The notes beneath the pieces were generated by a model. It was not told where the DNA came from and searched no databases. It saw only the letters and a list, made by a program, of their open reading frames with translations. A stretch of DNA of 64,000 bases from Gnetum montanum (lineage: Eukaryota > Streptophyta > Gnetopsida > Gnetales > Gnetaceae): assembly GCA_015680685.1 (NCBI GenBank), contig MNCI01036718.1, positions 155,974 to 219,973 of the forward strand, given 5' to 3'. The translations under genes and the position numbers were made by a program. Within the stretch, counting starts at the first letter, position 1. Every line of letters begins with the position of its first letter. Positions 10,005-20,599 of the stretch are shown here, one piece after another.

Positions 10005-10803
10005 AAATTCAAGACATATATTGGGATTGTAGCAACTAAAAAGTTTGGTGGAAGGGTTGCAACTTCGGATTAAACACATTATCAAAGGTACACAACATAT
10101 AGTATAAGGTTTCTTGGGATTTTGTAAGGTAACAACCACTCCATTCATGGCATTGTACAAGGCATAGAAACAAAATAATGACCAATCATAAACTCTATCA
10201 TTCTTAGTACCATGAAGTATAAAAATGGAGTGGGCACTAACATGAGTTTGGTGTTGATGCCATAAGACCTTACTATGAATAAATTGGCACAAATTGAAGT
10301 GAATTTCATTAATGAAATCTTCATGGAGAAATTGGCTTTTGTGAACAGAAAAATCATGAACATAATCAAATAGTTTATTTTTACAAAACAATTTAAATGT
10401 AGGAGAGAAAATTGAGGGAAGTAAATGATCCTCCCCATGGTAAAAACAAAAAACTATCCAAATTTCAACTAGAGTAATTGTTAGTGCTCCAAAACTAATT
10501 GTGAAACAAAACTTCTATTTTTATTGTATTGATTATACCAATCAACTACAAAGTTGTGCAATATTTTGCCTTAAAAATAAGGAAGACAAGTAATCCAAAC
10601 AATCCAAAAGTCTTAAGATATTGAAACTCCTCCTTTTTAAGCAAACTACATACACAATTACAAGTAGTAATGGCATTATTTTGATGTAGAAAAATGGATA
10701 TTGATTTGGAGCTACCTAATGGAGCTGCAAGAGCTTGAGCTTGAGGAGCTAGAGAAGGAGTCAAATGCTTTGGGGCCATGATATCCATGGTTGAAATCTT
10801 CAT
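10003..10803 (-). pseudogene. Unrecognised decayed minus-strand ORF
   Basis: Reading right to left, an ORF from 10803 to 10546 starts MKISTMDIMAPKHLTPS and continues through a hydrophobic FGLFGLLVFLIF; stops and frameshifts then lead into two overlapping frames at 10438-10145 and 10391-10002. A TATTTATA (TATAAATA on the minus strand) lies at 10877-10884, about 75 bp before the first ATG. I do not recognise the protein. The layout suggests one gene-like unit of about 260 codons, possibly another transposon-borne ORF, that has decayed. It directly abuts the E2 LTR end. Confidence 0.35.
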
Positions 10804-11159
10804 AGGAATTCTGTAACCTCTAAGAGGAATCTTTCAATCTTCTATTACTGTGATGGGTAAAGGCTTCTTTATTCTGTATTTATAAAAGAACAATGAGAGC
10901 CTTAGCAAGAGAAAATAAGTACCAACTTAAGTTAATCAATGATTTAATAAAGCTAACACTCACCTTTTATGATTTTGTAATTGATAGGCTCACCAAAATA
11001 GCATTATCTCTAGCTCATCACATAGTGCACTCCAAGACGATTCCAACAGTACCAATTTCGTCAAAATCAAACTTATTGTTTGGGAGATACAACATTTCTC
11101 GAGTTATGTGCAATTTTAAAATTAAAAAGGTGTTTTTTTTTTATTTTTAAAAATAAATT

Positions 11160-11445
11160 TTTAATTTTCTTTTAATAAAAAAATTAGAAAGTAGAAGATC
11201 ATGGATTTGATCCCAACACCCAATTTTTTTTTCTGAAAAAAACATCCTTTTACAAGGCCACGAAAGGCCTTATTGCTGGCTATAGTAGAACCTATTACAC
11301 CAAAGGGCCCAATTGGCAAAGGGACATGGCAACCCCAAAGGCTATAATAATGGCTACCACTCCCTGCCATCACCACTCTCCATAGTTGGTGCACTACCAC
11401 TCTTTGTCGTCGCCGCAGCAAGTCATGCTCTACTGACAATGCCAT
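11160..11445. other. Unassigned AT-rich then GC-richer sequence
   Basis: A T/A-rich zone (11120-11240) precedes a GC-richer block rich in CACCACTCC-type triplets that leads into the minisatellite. The translated frames are low-complexity and no gene is called. Confidence 0.4.
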
Positions 11446-11447
11446 CT

Positions 11448-11667
11448 ATAATGGTCCATCGCAGATACCATGGATGCCAAAGGCACTATCTATAATGGTC
11501 CAATTTAGGCACCACAAACGTCGATGATGTTGCTCATAATGGTCCATCACAAGCACCATAGAAGCTAATGACACCATTCATAATGGTCCATCCTGAGCAT
11601 TGCAAGCCTTGACAATGCCATTCATAACAACCAATCTTGGGCACCCATCGGAACCAACATCATCGAT
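11448..11667 (+). repeat. 44-bp minisatellite, five imperfect units
   Basis: Units beginning ATAATGGTCC(A) start at 11448, 11492, 11536 and 11580, and a diverged unit (ATAACAACCA) at 11624: exactly 44-bp spacing. The next start is 42 bp on, at 11666. Units share ATAATGGTCCAT...GCACCA..., with the second half more variable. Confidence 0.75.
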
Positions 11668-11689
11668 AACAACCTATTCAATGCTACCT

Positions 11690-12537
11690 GCTACACTACC
11701 CTTTCAAAAACCATTGAAACCTCATTTGGAGGCTAGCATGACCCTCTTGGGGCCGCATAGACCCTTATGGAAGTCACGTAGGCTCCTTTGAGGATCACGA
11801 GGGCCCATGTGGGGGCCACGTGAGCCTTATGAAAACCTTGTTAACTTGCATAAGTAGCATCCCCCTTCCCTTTCCCTTCCTCCCCTCCCCACCCACACCT
11901 TCCCCACATCCAAGCCACCATAATAGAAATGACACTGCTACAACAAAAAACAATGTCAACGCTTACTGTCAATGCTCATCATCACTACTGCTCCTACCCA
12001 CCGCTGCTGCTCATCAACTGATGGAAAATTTAAAATTCTCATCATCAAGCCATTAATTTAAATTGAAAATGTGCAAAAAAAAATTGAAAATAGAATTTGG
12101 CATCTTAGTAGCAACTTAGATAAAAATTCCATAATTAAGCATGCTTGTCTTGGAGTAGAACTAGGATGGATGATCTCTCAGGAAGTCTTGAAATTCATGT
12201 AAGTTTTTGCAACTTAAAATAGTCATAATTTTTTATTTTGAAGTTCATTTTCAACCAAATGAAAAATGATTCTAATAGAATTGAGCCTTTCAAACACAAT
12301 GGAATGGTCACATTTAGCCTTTGAACAATAGAAATTACCATTTGATTCCTTACTTAAGCTCTCAAAACAAATTAGGATTCTATAGTTAGGTTGAGATTCA
12401 TGATAGTTTCAACCTCTTCTAGAACCAATTAACCATCTCAAGACCCATAAAAAGCACCATAGAGACCAAGGATTGCCAACATGTTTGATTTTCTGAACTT
12501 ACCAATGTTTGGAACCTGAAGAGTACATTAGAGAGTG
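11690..12537. other. Unassigned stretch before the E3 gag
   Basis: Contains repeated GGGGGCC/GTGGG..CACG motifs around 11740-11820 and C-rich runs near 11860-11920, then AT-rich sequence. It may include the eroded leader of E3. I looked for a match to the E3 3' LTR (TGTAACATCCCATTCC start or GGGATGTCACA end) and found none, so no 5' LTR is called. Confidence 0.4.
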
Positions 12538-13735
12538 ATGGAGAGCCAAGTCAATGACCAGATGAATGTCCTTGAGGATCAAATTAATGAGATCAAGGGT
12601 ATTCAAGAAGAGCTCCATCAATTAAATCAATGGTTCAGGACAAAGATGCAAAACATGTTTGAAGAAATTAGAAAACTATCCCAAATTTCATAGGATAAAT
12701 GGTTAGACGTGCAAGGAAAGATGGATTCCTTTGCTAACTCCATCAAGCAATTAACTGATCATCTCACCTAGCCTTAAATCCCAACCATGTTCAACCTAGG
12801 GATCAACACCAAGATCAGTCTCCACATTATAGAGATCAAGATCAAGATCAACTTCCCCTTGGGGATCAACATCGAAACCAACCCCCACATACTGGTCACC
12901 AGGATACCAATGTCCCTACTTTAGATCATAGAATAGAAACCAAAGGTGAGGGATATAGGAATTGGCATAATGCACCTAGAGAATGGCTTACTCAAGTTCA
13001 TGCCAAGAAGATAAAATTAGACCATTATGATGGAGCCCCTGGATCCAATGCCAAGGCCAAAGATTGGCTTGATACAATGAAAAACTACTTTGATATGTTG
13101 AATCTATCATGTCAAAAATACCTAGAATTTATTTCCATATATTTAAGAGGCCTTGTGAAAACATGGTGGAATGGACTGAGATCTCAAGGTTTGATTACAA
13201 ATTGGCTTAATTTTTTTTGAGATTTTGAGAAAACATTTGTACTAGATTCTTTCCTCAAAGAACGCAAGATGAGATTTGATTCCTTAAGATTAGGAAGGAA
13301 ATCCATAGAAGATTATTACAAGAAATTCTATGATCTCTCTTAGTATGTAAAATACTGAGATGAGGGAGAATTAGCTTCAAAATTCATTGGTGAATTACAT
13401 GCACAACTATGTCCTTGGAAATGAGCACATAATCCTCAAATAGTTGATGAAGCCTACAGAATTACTAAGGATTATGAAGAATCGAATAAAGTATGAACAA
13501 CTCTTCGACAAGCAACCCTTCAACAACCAACGATAGAAGAAACACCAACCAAAAGAGCTCGATCAAGGACAAAATACTTTATTTATAGTGAAGATCATTT
13601 TAAATGATATTTTCCAAAATTAAAAGCAAATGTGTAAAGGACCAATCAAACCAAGAATCAAAAACCCAACCCAAACATAAACAAAGGAAAAATCCAAACC
13701 ACTACCATAGCCATAAAGAAAATTTCTACATCAAC
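12538..13735 (+). pseudogene. gag: E3 gag
   Basis: Starts MESQVNDQMNVLEDQ, a coiled-coil-like N-terminus. After several stops it gives the retrotransposon gag core: KIKLDHYDGAPGSNAKAKDW (about 13010), then WLDTMKNYF, the conserved W in TWWNGLRSQG, and RKSIEDYYKKFYDLS. A nucleocapsid zinc knuckle is not clear; the region 13560-13740 is Lys/Asn-rich with stops. Capsid function is inferred from family. Confidence 0.75.
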
Positions 13736-13745
13736 TAAGTTAGGT

Positions 13746-14414
13746 TTGCATAAATTTCAATTTGCCTTATTAATTTTTGAAGGTTCAATTAAAGGTAAAA
13801 AAATTAAATTTTTGATTGATAGTGGCACCAATGATAACTTTATTTCTCCAAAGTTAAATACTTTATTGAAATTAAGTTTACCTTCCAAAAAAATTATTAA
13901 GATAAAACTTGCAAATGGAACAACCATGAGCAAGCATACCAAGTATGGAGAAATTACCTTTACATTGCAAGACATGCCTTTTATCAATGAGTTCTTTGAA
14001 TTTAAACTAGGTGATGTAGATGTGATTTTAAGAATGTCTTTCCTGCAAAACTTTGATATTACTACCCACTTTGGAACTTGTATTTTAAAGGTCCCAACCA
14101 CTGACCAAGTTAGGGTTCTAACAAGGGTAGGAACAGAAAAGCAATTCCACACAATAACCATTAAGAAAGCCAAAATATTAGTAAAAAATGGTGCTATGAT
14201 GTTGGTTGTTAAGGTAACTCAACCTCAAAAATCTTTAAGTATTGAGATTCCAAAAGAACTTGAGGAATATAAAGATTCATTATTTGGTAAAACTAGAGAA
14301 CTACCTCTAAAAATAACTGTTGAGTATGCTATTGATATTTTTTCCAATAGAAAACTTGTTTCAAAATCCCCTTATACATTTTTCACTTCTAAATTAAGAG
14401 AATTGAAAGTATAG
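13746..14414 (+). pseudogene. E3 protease and linker
   Basis: A 222-codon open stretch. The aspartic protease active site reads FLIDSGTNDNFIS (codons about 24-36), followed by a GDVDVILRMSFLQ segment corresponding to the ILGMxWL motif with G replaced by R. The C-terminal part leads towards RT with ELPLKITVEYAIDIF. The frame is intact for the protease but the element around it is dead. Confidence 0.8.
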
Positions 14415-15470
14415 TTAGATCAACAATTGGAAGAAGAGAAAATTCAACCCAGTGTATCACCTTGGTGTGCATAAGTCTTATTCGTTAAAATGATAATAGG
14501 GCATTGATTATAGGGAATTTAATAAAATGATAATTACAAATACTTATTATTTTCCTATAATCAATTTTTTTTTCAATCAACTTATAAGTGCATGTTATTT
14601 TTCAAAGATTAATTTAAAATTAGGTTACCATCAAAGAAGGATTAAGGAAAAAGATATTGATAAAACTACATTTAGAACTAGATATGGATTATAAGAATTT
14701 GTTGTGATGCCATTTGAATTAACTAAAGCACCTGCAACATTCATGAATTTAATGAATAATGTTTTTCATGAATATCTCGATCAATTTGTTATAGTATATA
14801 TGGATGATATACTTTTTTATTCCAAGTTAAGAGAAGAACATGTCAAACATTTGAAGATTACAATGGAAATTCTTAAAGAGCATTAGTTGAAAGCTAAATT
14901 AAATAAATGTGAACTCTTTAAAGAAGAAATATCTTACTTGGTTCATATAGTTTCTAAGAAAGGATTACAAGTAGATCCAAAAAAATTTAGTGCAATTTGG
15001 GATTGGCCTAAACTAAAAGATGATATAGCGGTTTGTAGTTTCTCAGGTTTAGCAAGTTTTTTATCAACATTTCATTAAAAATTATTCTACCTTGATAGTC
15101 CCATTAATTGACCTTTTGTTGTAAAAATGCATGTTTAAGTTTGATGAAAAATGTAGGGAAGCTTTGCTATGATTAAAGATGCTACTCATAACAACACCTA
15201 TTCTAAGAATTCCAAATGAGTTATTACCATTGGAAGTATTCATGAATGCCTGTGAAATAGGAATTAGTGCAGTTCTATCACAAGAAGACAAAGTGGTATG
15301 TTATGAATCTTGTAAATTACAAGGAGCTAAGGTAAAATACTCAACCCATGATTTAGAATTGCTGGGAATTGTTCATGCTTTAAAAGTTTGGAGACATTAT
15401 CTTTGTGGAAAAAGGTTTGTAGTAAAAATAGATTGTAAAAGTTTAGAATATTTGTAGAGATAACCTATTT
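14415..15470 (+). pseudogene. pol: E3 reverse transcriptase and RNase H
   Basis: RT is split over frames: a degenerate N-terminal half (14415-14700), MPFELTKAPATFMNLMN at 14707 and the YMDD box (VIVYMDDILFYSK, about 14795). A stop at 14884-14886 separates it from the LNKCELFKEEISYL segment. A frameshift near 15079 precedes RNase H (15179-15457), with FMNACEIGISAVLSQ, where the first catalytic Asp of the usual DAS motif reads N. Family role: cDNA synthesis and template removal. Confidence 0.82.
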
Positions 15471-15499
15471 TGAATACTTGATAATGATGATGGGTAGAA

Positions 15500-17040
15500 T
15501 TATTGGCTAAATATGATTTTGAAATCAAATATATTTCTAGAAAAAAATCTAATAGTTGATGCCCTTAGTTGAATGTGGAACTTGATGATAAGTATGGTAA
15601 CAACCCCAATGGAAGAAGAAATTAAGGAATAGATAAAAGAAGATCCTTATTTTAAGAAGATTTCAACCAATAGTTTCTCTAAGCCTTGATATCAATTCAC
15701 CTCTAATGGTTTATTGATAAAAGAACAAAGAGTGTGTATACTAGAGGAAAATTGGAGACTTAGGCTATTGTGTGAAGCACATGATGTACCATATGTAGGA
15801 TACCCAGGTTATGTTAAGACTTATATGATGATACACAAATCTTATTCCTAGCCTCGAATTAAGAATGATATATCTTCGTACATTAAAAATTATCCAACAT
15901 GCCAAAGAATAAAAGTTGAACAAAAGAAACCTAGTGGGTTATTGCAGCATTTGGAAGTCCCAACCTAGAAATGGGAAGATATTACCATGGATTTCTTCAT
16001 TATGGGATTATCAATAACCAAAAAAGGAAATGACTAAATCTTGGTAGTGGTTGAGAATTTATCAAAGATGGCACATTTTAGAGCTTTGAAATCTACAAAC
16101 ATAGCTAAAGAATTAGCCCAAAAATTCATACGAGAAGTATTTCAGTTACATGGATGTCCAAATTCTATCACTTCAAATCAAGATCCTAAGTTCATATCTA
16201 AATTCTAGTAAACTTTCTTCAAAGAAGTTGGAACCAAATTAAAATTTGGCATGGCTTATCACCCAAAGGCTGATGGGAAAACCAAATGTGTAAATTGAAT
16301 ATTAGAAGATATTCTACAAAGCTATGCTGGAAATAGACTGAAAACATGGGAGAATTATTTGCACCTAGTAGAATTCACCTATAACAACAATTATCAAGGT
16401 TCCATACATCGAACACCATTCAAAGTAGTATATGGATGTAACTATCATACACCACTAACTTGAGCAAATCCAACCTTAAGAGCAGAATGGAAGGAAGAAG
16501 AAATGAAGATAATGGAAAATATTGTTACAAGAGTTAAACAAAATGTACAAGCTATCCAAGATAAATATAAGGGCTATGCAGATGAACATCAACTTAAGAA
16601 AGAATTCCAAGTGGGAGATTAAGTACTACTAAGAGTAAAACCCACCAGAAGTTCTCTTAAACTTGGAAAATATACAAAATTAGCACCTAGATATTGTGGA
16701 CCCTTTGAAAGTTCTAAAAGAATTGGTGAAGAGGCATATCGATTAATTCTTCCATAAACTTTAAGAATTCACCCAATTTTTCATGAAATTTTATTAAAGA
16801 AATTTCATGCAAATGATGTGCCATATGTGCTAGATTGGAATACTTTACAATTGAGATCCAATATCAACTTTGAAGTTAAATCCATTACAATTAAGAACCA
16901 TCAAACCAAGAAGCTATGAAATAAAACTATCAATGAAGTTCTTGTTCAATGGTTAAATTATGATAAAAAAACTTGGGAGAACAGGGAGTTTATTCTTAAC
17001 ACATACCCCCAAATTTTAGATCATTGTGATATTGAATGAA
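15500..17040 (+). pseudogene. E3 integrase with C-terminal chromodomain
   Basis: Integrase zinc region ends KNYPTCQRIK, one of the two usual cysteines now tyrosine. Core: first catalytic Asp kept in EDITMDFF; second changed to Asn (TSNQDPKF for SDRDPRF); third Glu changed to Lys (GKTKCVN). The chromodomain at about 16890-17025 reads INEVLVQWLNYDKKTWEN with ILNTYP after it, matching the EVLVQW...TWE..ILE.YP pattern of plant chromoviruses, a module thought to guide integration to heterochromatin. Several TAG/TAA/TGA stops interrupt it; the polyprotein stop is at about 17038. Confidence 0.85.
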
Positions 17041-17107
17041 AAATCATATTTATTATTGATGTAATAAATTATATTTCATAAATTTTTGGTCTTTTATTTG
17101 TATAGAT

Positions 17108-17212
17108 AATAATGAGGATAATAAAGAAGCTGAAGCTAAGGAGCATAACAATGAAGCAACAGCTATACTATTGGACATCGATGAAGCGCTCGAGGATGAG
17201 CTCAATGATTAA
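17108..17212 (+). CDS. Short acidic ORF between E3 pol and the LTR
   Basis: Downstream of the pol stop, after about 65 nt of AT-rich sequence ending TTTGTATAG, a frame without an ATG reads DNNEDNKEAEAKEHNNE and ends ALEDELND at a TAA five bases before the purine tract. It is strikingly acidic. It may be a C-terminal pol tail joined by splicing or read-through, or a chance frame; the codon run without decay in an otherwise stop-filled element is the reason to list it. Confidence 0.35.
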   Translation, partial: NNEDNKEAEAKEHNNEATAILLDIDEALEDELND

Positions 17213-17223
17213 GGAGGATAAAT

Positions 17224-17728
17224 TGTAACATCCCATTCCTTGTTAAGGGTGAAAATATATTGTAAAATGTAATTAACCTTCAAATGAAGAGATGCCTCAT
17301 TGTGAGAAGTTACAATTATTCATGTATCCCTTGGGAATGGTTTTAACTTATCCAATTTAAGGTCGAGTTTAGAGGTTGTGCTGAGCATGGAGTTGCGGAG
17401 CTTGGATTGGCAAGTGAAGAGAGTTAGATGAAGTGGAACAAGAAGGGATTGATCACTCCTTCAGCTGGATAGCCTAACCATGGTGGTAGTGCCAGATTGC
17501 CTCTGAGTCCTACGTGGCATGGGAAGATAACCCAGAGGGTATTACAGTAAACCACTCTTATTAATAAAATTTTATTTCTATTTTATTTCCTATTCCATGT
17601 TCTAATTATTTATTTATCAATTATTCATTATTCAAAGTATTTTATTATATTTCTATTATATTGCTTACGAATGCAATGAAAGCAATGATCGATCATGTTT
17701 TTACGACATCTGGGAATGGGATGTCACA
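17224..17728 (+). repeat. E3 3' LTR
   Basis: 505 bp with imperfect 16-bp terminal inverted repeats: TGTAACATCCCATTCC at the start and GGAATGGGATGTCACA at the end (one mismatch). Preceded by AAGGAGGATAAAT. TGTAACATCCC is a common start of chromovirus LTRs. Confidence 0.85.
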
Positions 17729-19930
17729 ATAAATATCTAAGAATATTAATTTATAACCATACTAGAAGTGATAACATCCATGGGGTTATTAGAAATTTGA
17801 GCTATGTTTACTAAGTTTTTTCTTGGTAACAAATATCATAGAGGTTACCATGGGAAGTTACAAAAAATGGAGAAACACATGCCACAATTGGAAAATGTCC
17901 TTTCAAATGAAAATATTTAGGAGATTTAGTTGTGCTTTTTTATAACCTTTATGGGAAATTTAGCTTAAAATAAATAAATATCTATAGATGTGCTTTTCTA
18001 AATCGTAACCTTGTCATATGTACATGTATTACCATTTTTAAACTTATATTATAACTTTGTTGCCACCATAATAATATATATAATGTTTTTAATTATGTTC
18101 CACTGAAGCTTGTAGCTTAAAGATGAAACATTGTTTTCTCCAATGTGGTATAAGTGCAAGGGTTTGTACCTACCATGTTGTTGCTGCCACCTTTCTTGTT
18201 GGCACATAACCAATGTAGAGATGGTATCACCATGATGAAAATACATGTGTTTAGAGCACAACGTTATTTGGCATTCATAGTGTGTTGATGCATGTTCTAT
18301 CAATTGCAAAGTTTCTCAGAAATTATTTGAGCTTCACCTATTAGCTCATTCTTGTCCAGCAATGGTTGGCACTCCAAGCTCCATTGCTGTTGGAACTAGC
18401 CATGTTTCCAGCCATCATGGTCTCATACATTGGTGTTGTCTCTGCCGTTGCCATTAGCATTGAGATTGGGAAAACTTATCTTGCTCGTTTGGTTATTTGA
18501 AATCATTTTTTTAGGATTTTTAGTTGGCCCTCTCTAGGCTAGATTAAATAGTCATTAAATTATTAGTTCACCCTTCTATGTTTCTAGCTTAGCCTTGGTC
18601 ATGCTACTAATGCTACTACACATTAGGGTTGTCTATTTTCATTTGAAAATTGTAGTTGTCACTATTAAATCCTCCATGCACAGGTAAGTGGGAAATTCAT
18701 CGATTGTGACAATTGTGTAAGGAAGAGCCACAATGAAATGTCACTTGTAAAATTCATTATTATTTACTTGAGTAGATGCTACAGAGAACAAAAATTTGAG
18801 TAGAAAAGATCATGTATAAAAATCTCCCAATCATGGTCACCCAGCTTGACATTAATTCTTTACCCCTATTACCATTTGGATGCTTTGTTTCCCTTTAAAC
18901 TACCACATCTAATTAGAGTATGTCCTGGATGTTTTTTTATTTTCATATGTGTGTGCAAGAACTCATTTCTCTTGGAATTCATCTTAGGCAACAGAAATCC
19001 ACTCAATGTTGCAATGGTTAAAATGATGAGTTTTGTTAATCGTTTTTGCTCTTTTTTAGGGCAAGAATTTTGATTTGATGATGTTCACTTTCGATTTGTT
19101 GTTGCTCCAATAACTTAGGATATGATTTCATGAACAATAGCAAATCTACACTATTTCCCAGTTTCAGTTATTTTTCCACTTCCCAGAGTAGAAATTTAAT
19201 AGTTAATCATAGAGGATTTCTCATGGTATCATTACAGTGCATTTCTCAAACTTTAAACTGTCAAATTGTTTATATCATAGTTGTAGGTTTTTGTCTAAAA
19301 TGCTCATTTCAAATTGATTGTTTCCACCAAAAATTTAAACATAAGGGCCTTGTAACAAACTTATCTTGCATGATGGATTTAACCTCGAGAAAAGGGAATG
19401 TTGATTGCCTATGTATCTATTAGAACTCAAAAATCCAAAGATACTGAGGACTAAAAAAGTAATCCATCTCATGCTTCCAATTAAAACTTCCTATGAATAA
19501 ATAACAACCATATTAAAAAGAGCATCACTAAATATATCATTTACCTGAAACTTAGATATGCAATGTTAGTTATGGTCCTCATGTGCATATCTTTTTATCC
19601 CTATATATTTTTATAAGAAGCTTTCCATATCTATTGATTTCATATTCCTACTCCATAACATGGCTAAAATGTGTCAACACAGGTATGAGTAACATGTCTT
19701 TCTAGTGGAGCCCCCCAAAAATTTTTATTCTATGCATTTATTATGTGTTTATTGTGTCAACCTTAACAGAGGACTACCTTCAGGCATGGATAACATGTCT
19801 TTTCCAATGACATGGTAAGGTAGTACTTATTGTAGATATACTCTATATTTCTTTAGAACTCAAGTGAATAATACAACTTAACATTAAGATAAAACTTATA
19901 GTAGTAGCCTTAGGGAATTTACAAATACCT
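17729..19930. other. Unassigned 2.2-kb AT-rich sequence
   Basis: No protein domain, LTR terminus or RNA gene recognised on either strand. A motif AT(G)AGTAACATGTCTTTC near 19685 recurs as ATGGATAACATGTCTTTTCC near 19788, suggesting a diverged ~100-bp tandem duplication. The region might include lost 3' parts of E4, but no family LTR could be found. Confidence 0.4.
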
Positions 19931-20599
19931 GTGATGTCACACCCTTTTCATTCCCACTTGGTTCTTCACTATTCTATTCAAACATAATGATCACACATTT
20001 ATTTTAGTTATATTGTGAAGAGAATATCATTATGGCCATGGTAAGAAACTTTTATTATTAAAAATGAGTGGATGGATGATGTGGTCTCACTATATATAGA
20101 ATTAGCCTTCCAATGAGTTGATAATATAGGACAATATTCACATTATCAAGACTACATCTTATGTCATTCCTTGCACTTTATTAGAAAAATCAATTAAAAT
20201 ATGTATAAGAAAAATGATGGAAAATTGTAAAAGAATGACAATAATAGTAAAATTGATAAAAATGGGAAAATGTAAAAAGAATTTAAAAGATATCAAAGAA
20301 TAGAAAATGATTAAGAAATGAAAAAAAAGTATAAAATAACAGAAAATATATCAAAGAATGTAAAAAAGTAAAAAGAAAGGAAAAGGTTCAATGCCTAAGT
20401 ATCCAAGTGGACACTCACATAACTATTATTGGAAATTGTTATCTAGAAGATGAAATGGGCTAAAGATGGTTCAATAGACAAGGTAGAATTCATAGAGAAG
20501 TCAATATATTTTTGGAATGATTTGACTTGTTAAGTATTAACCAAGATAAGCCTTTGTGGATTAGTTGGATGGTAAATGTGCATGGCACCTAAGTAGTAA

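Larger units (their letters stand above)
12538..17728 (+). mobile_element. E3: chromovirus-type Ty3/gypsy element, 5' LTR not found
   Basis: Gag, protease, RT, RNase H, integrase and a C-terminal chromodomain can be read in order on the plus strand, followed by a purine tract (AAGGAGGATAAAT, 17210-17222) and a 505-bp LTR. All coding parts carry stops and frame changes. It is a different lineage from the Athila-like elements: YMDD-type RT, PR motif DSGT and chromodomain. No 5' LTR was recognised, so it is 5'-truncated or its 5' LTR is too diverged. Confidence 0.88.

Noticed and set aside
11177-11215. tRNA-like phrase GGATTTGATCCC near 11203
   Set aside because: Resembles a B box but has no A box at a suitable distance and no cloverleaf; not called a tRNA or SINE.
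17729-19930. Possible E4 3' LTR in this stretch
   Set aside because: Looked for CTCATCA/TGATGAG ends and the TATAAATA block in minus orientation; nothing convincing, so E4 is left without a 3' LTR.
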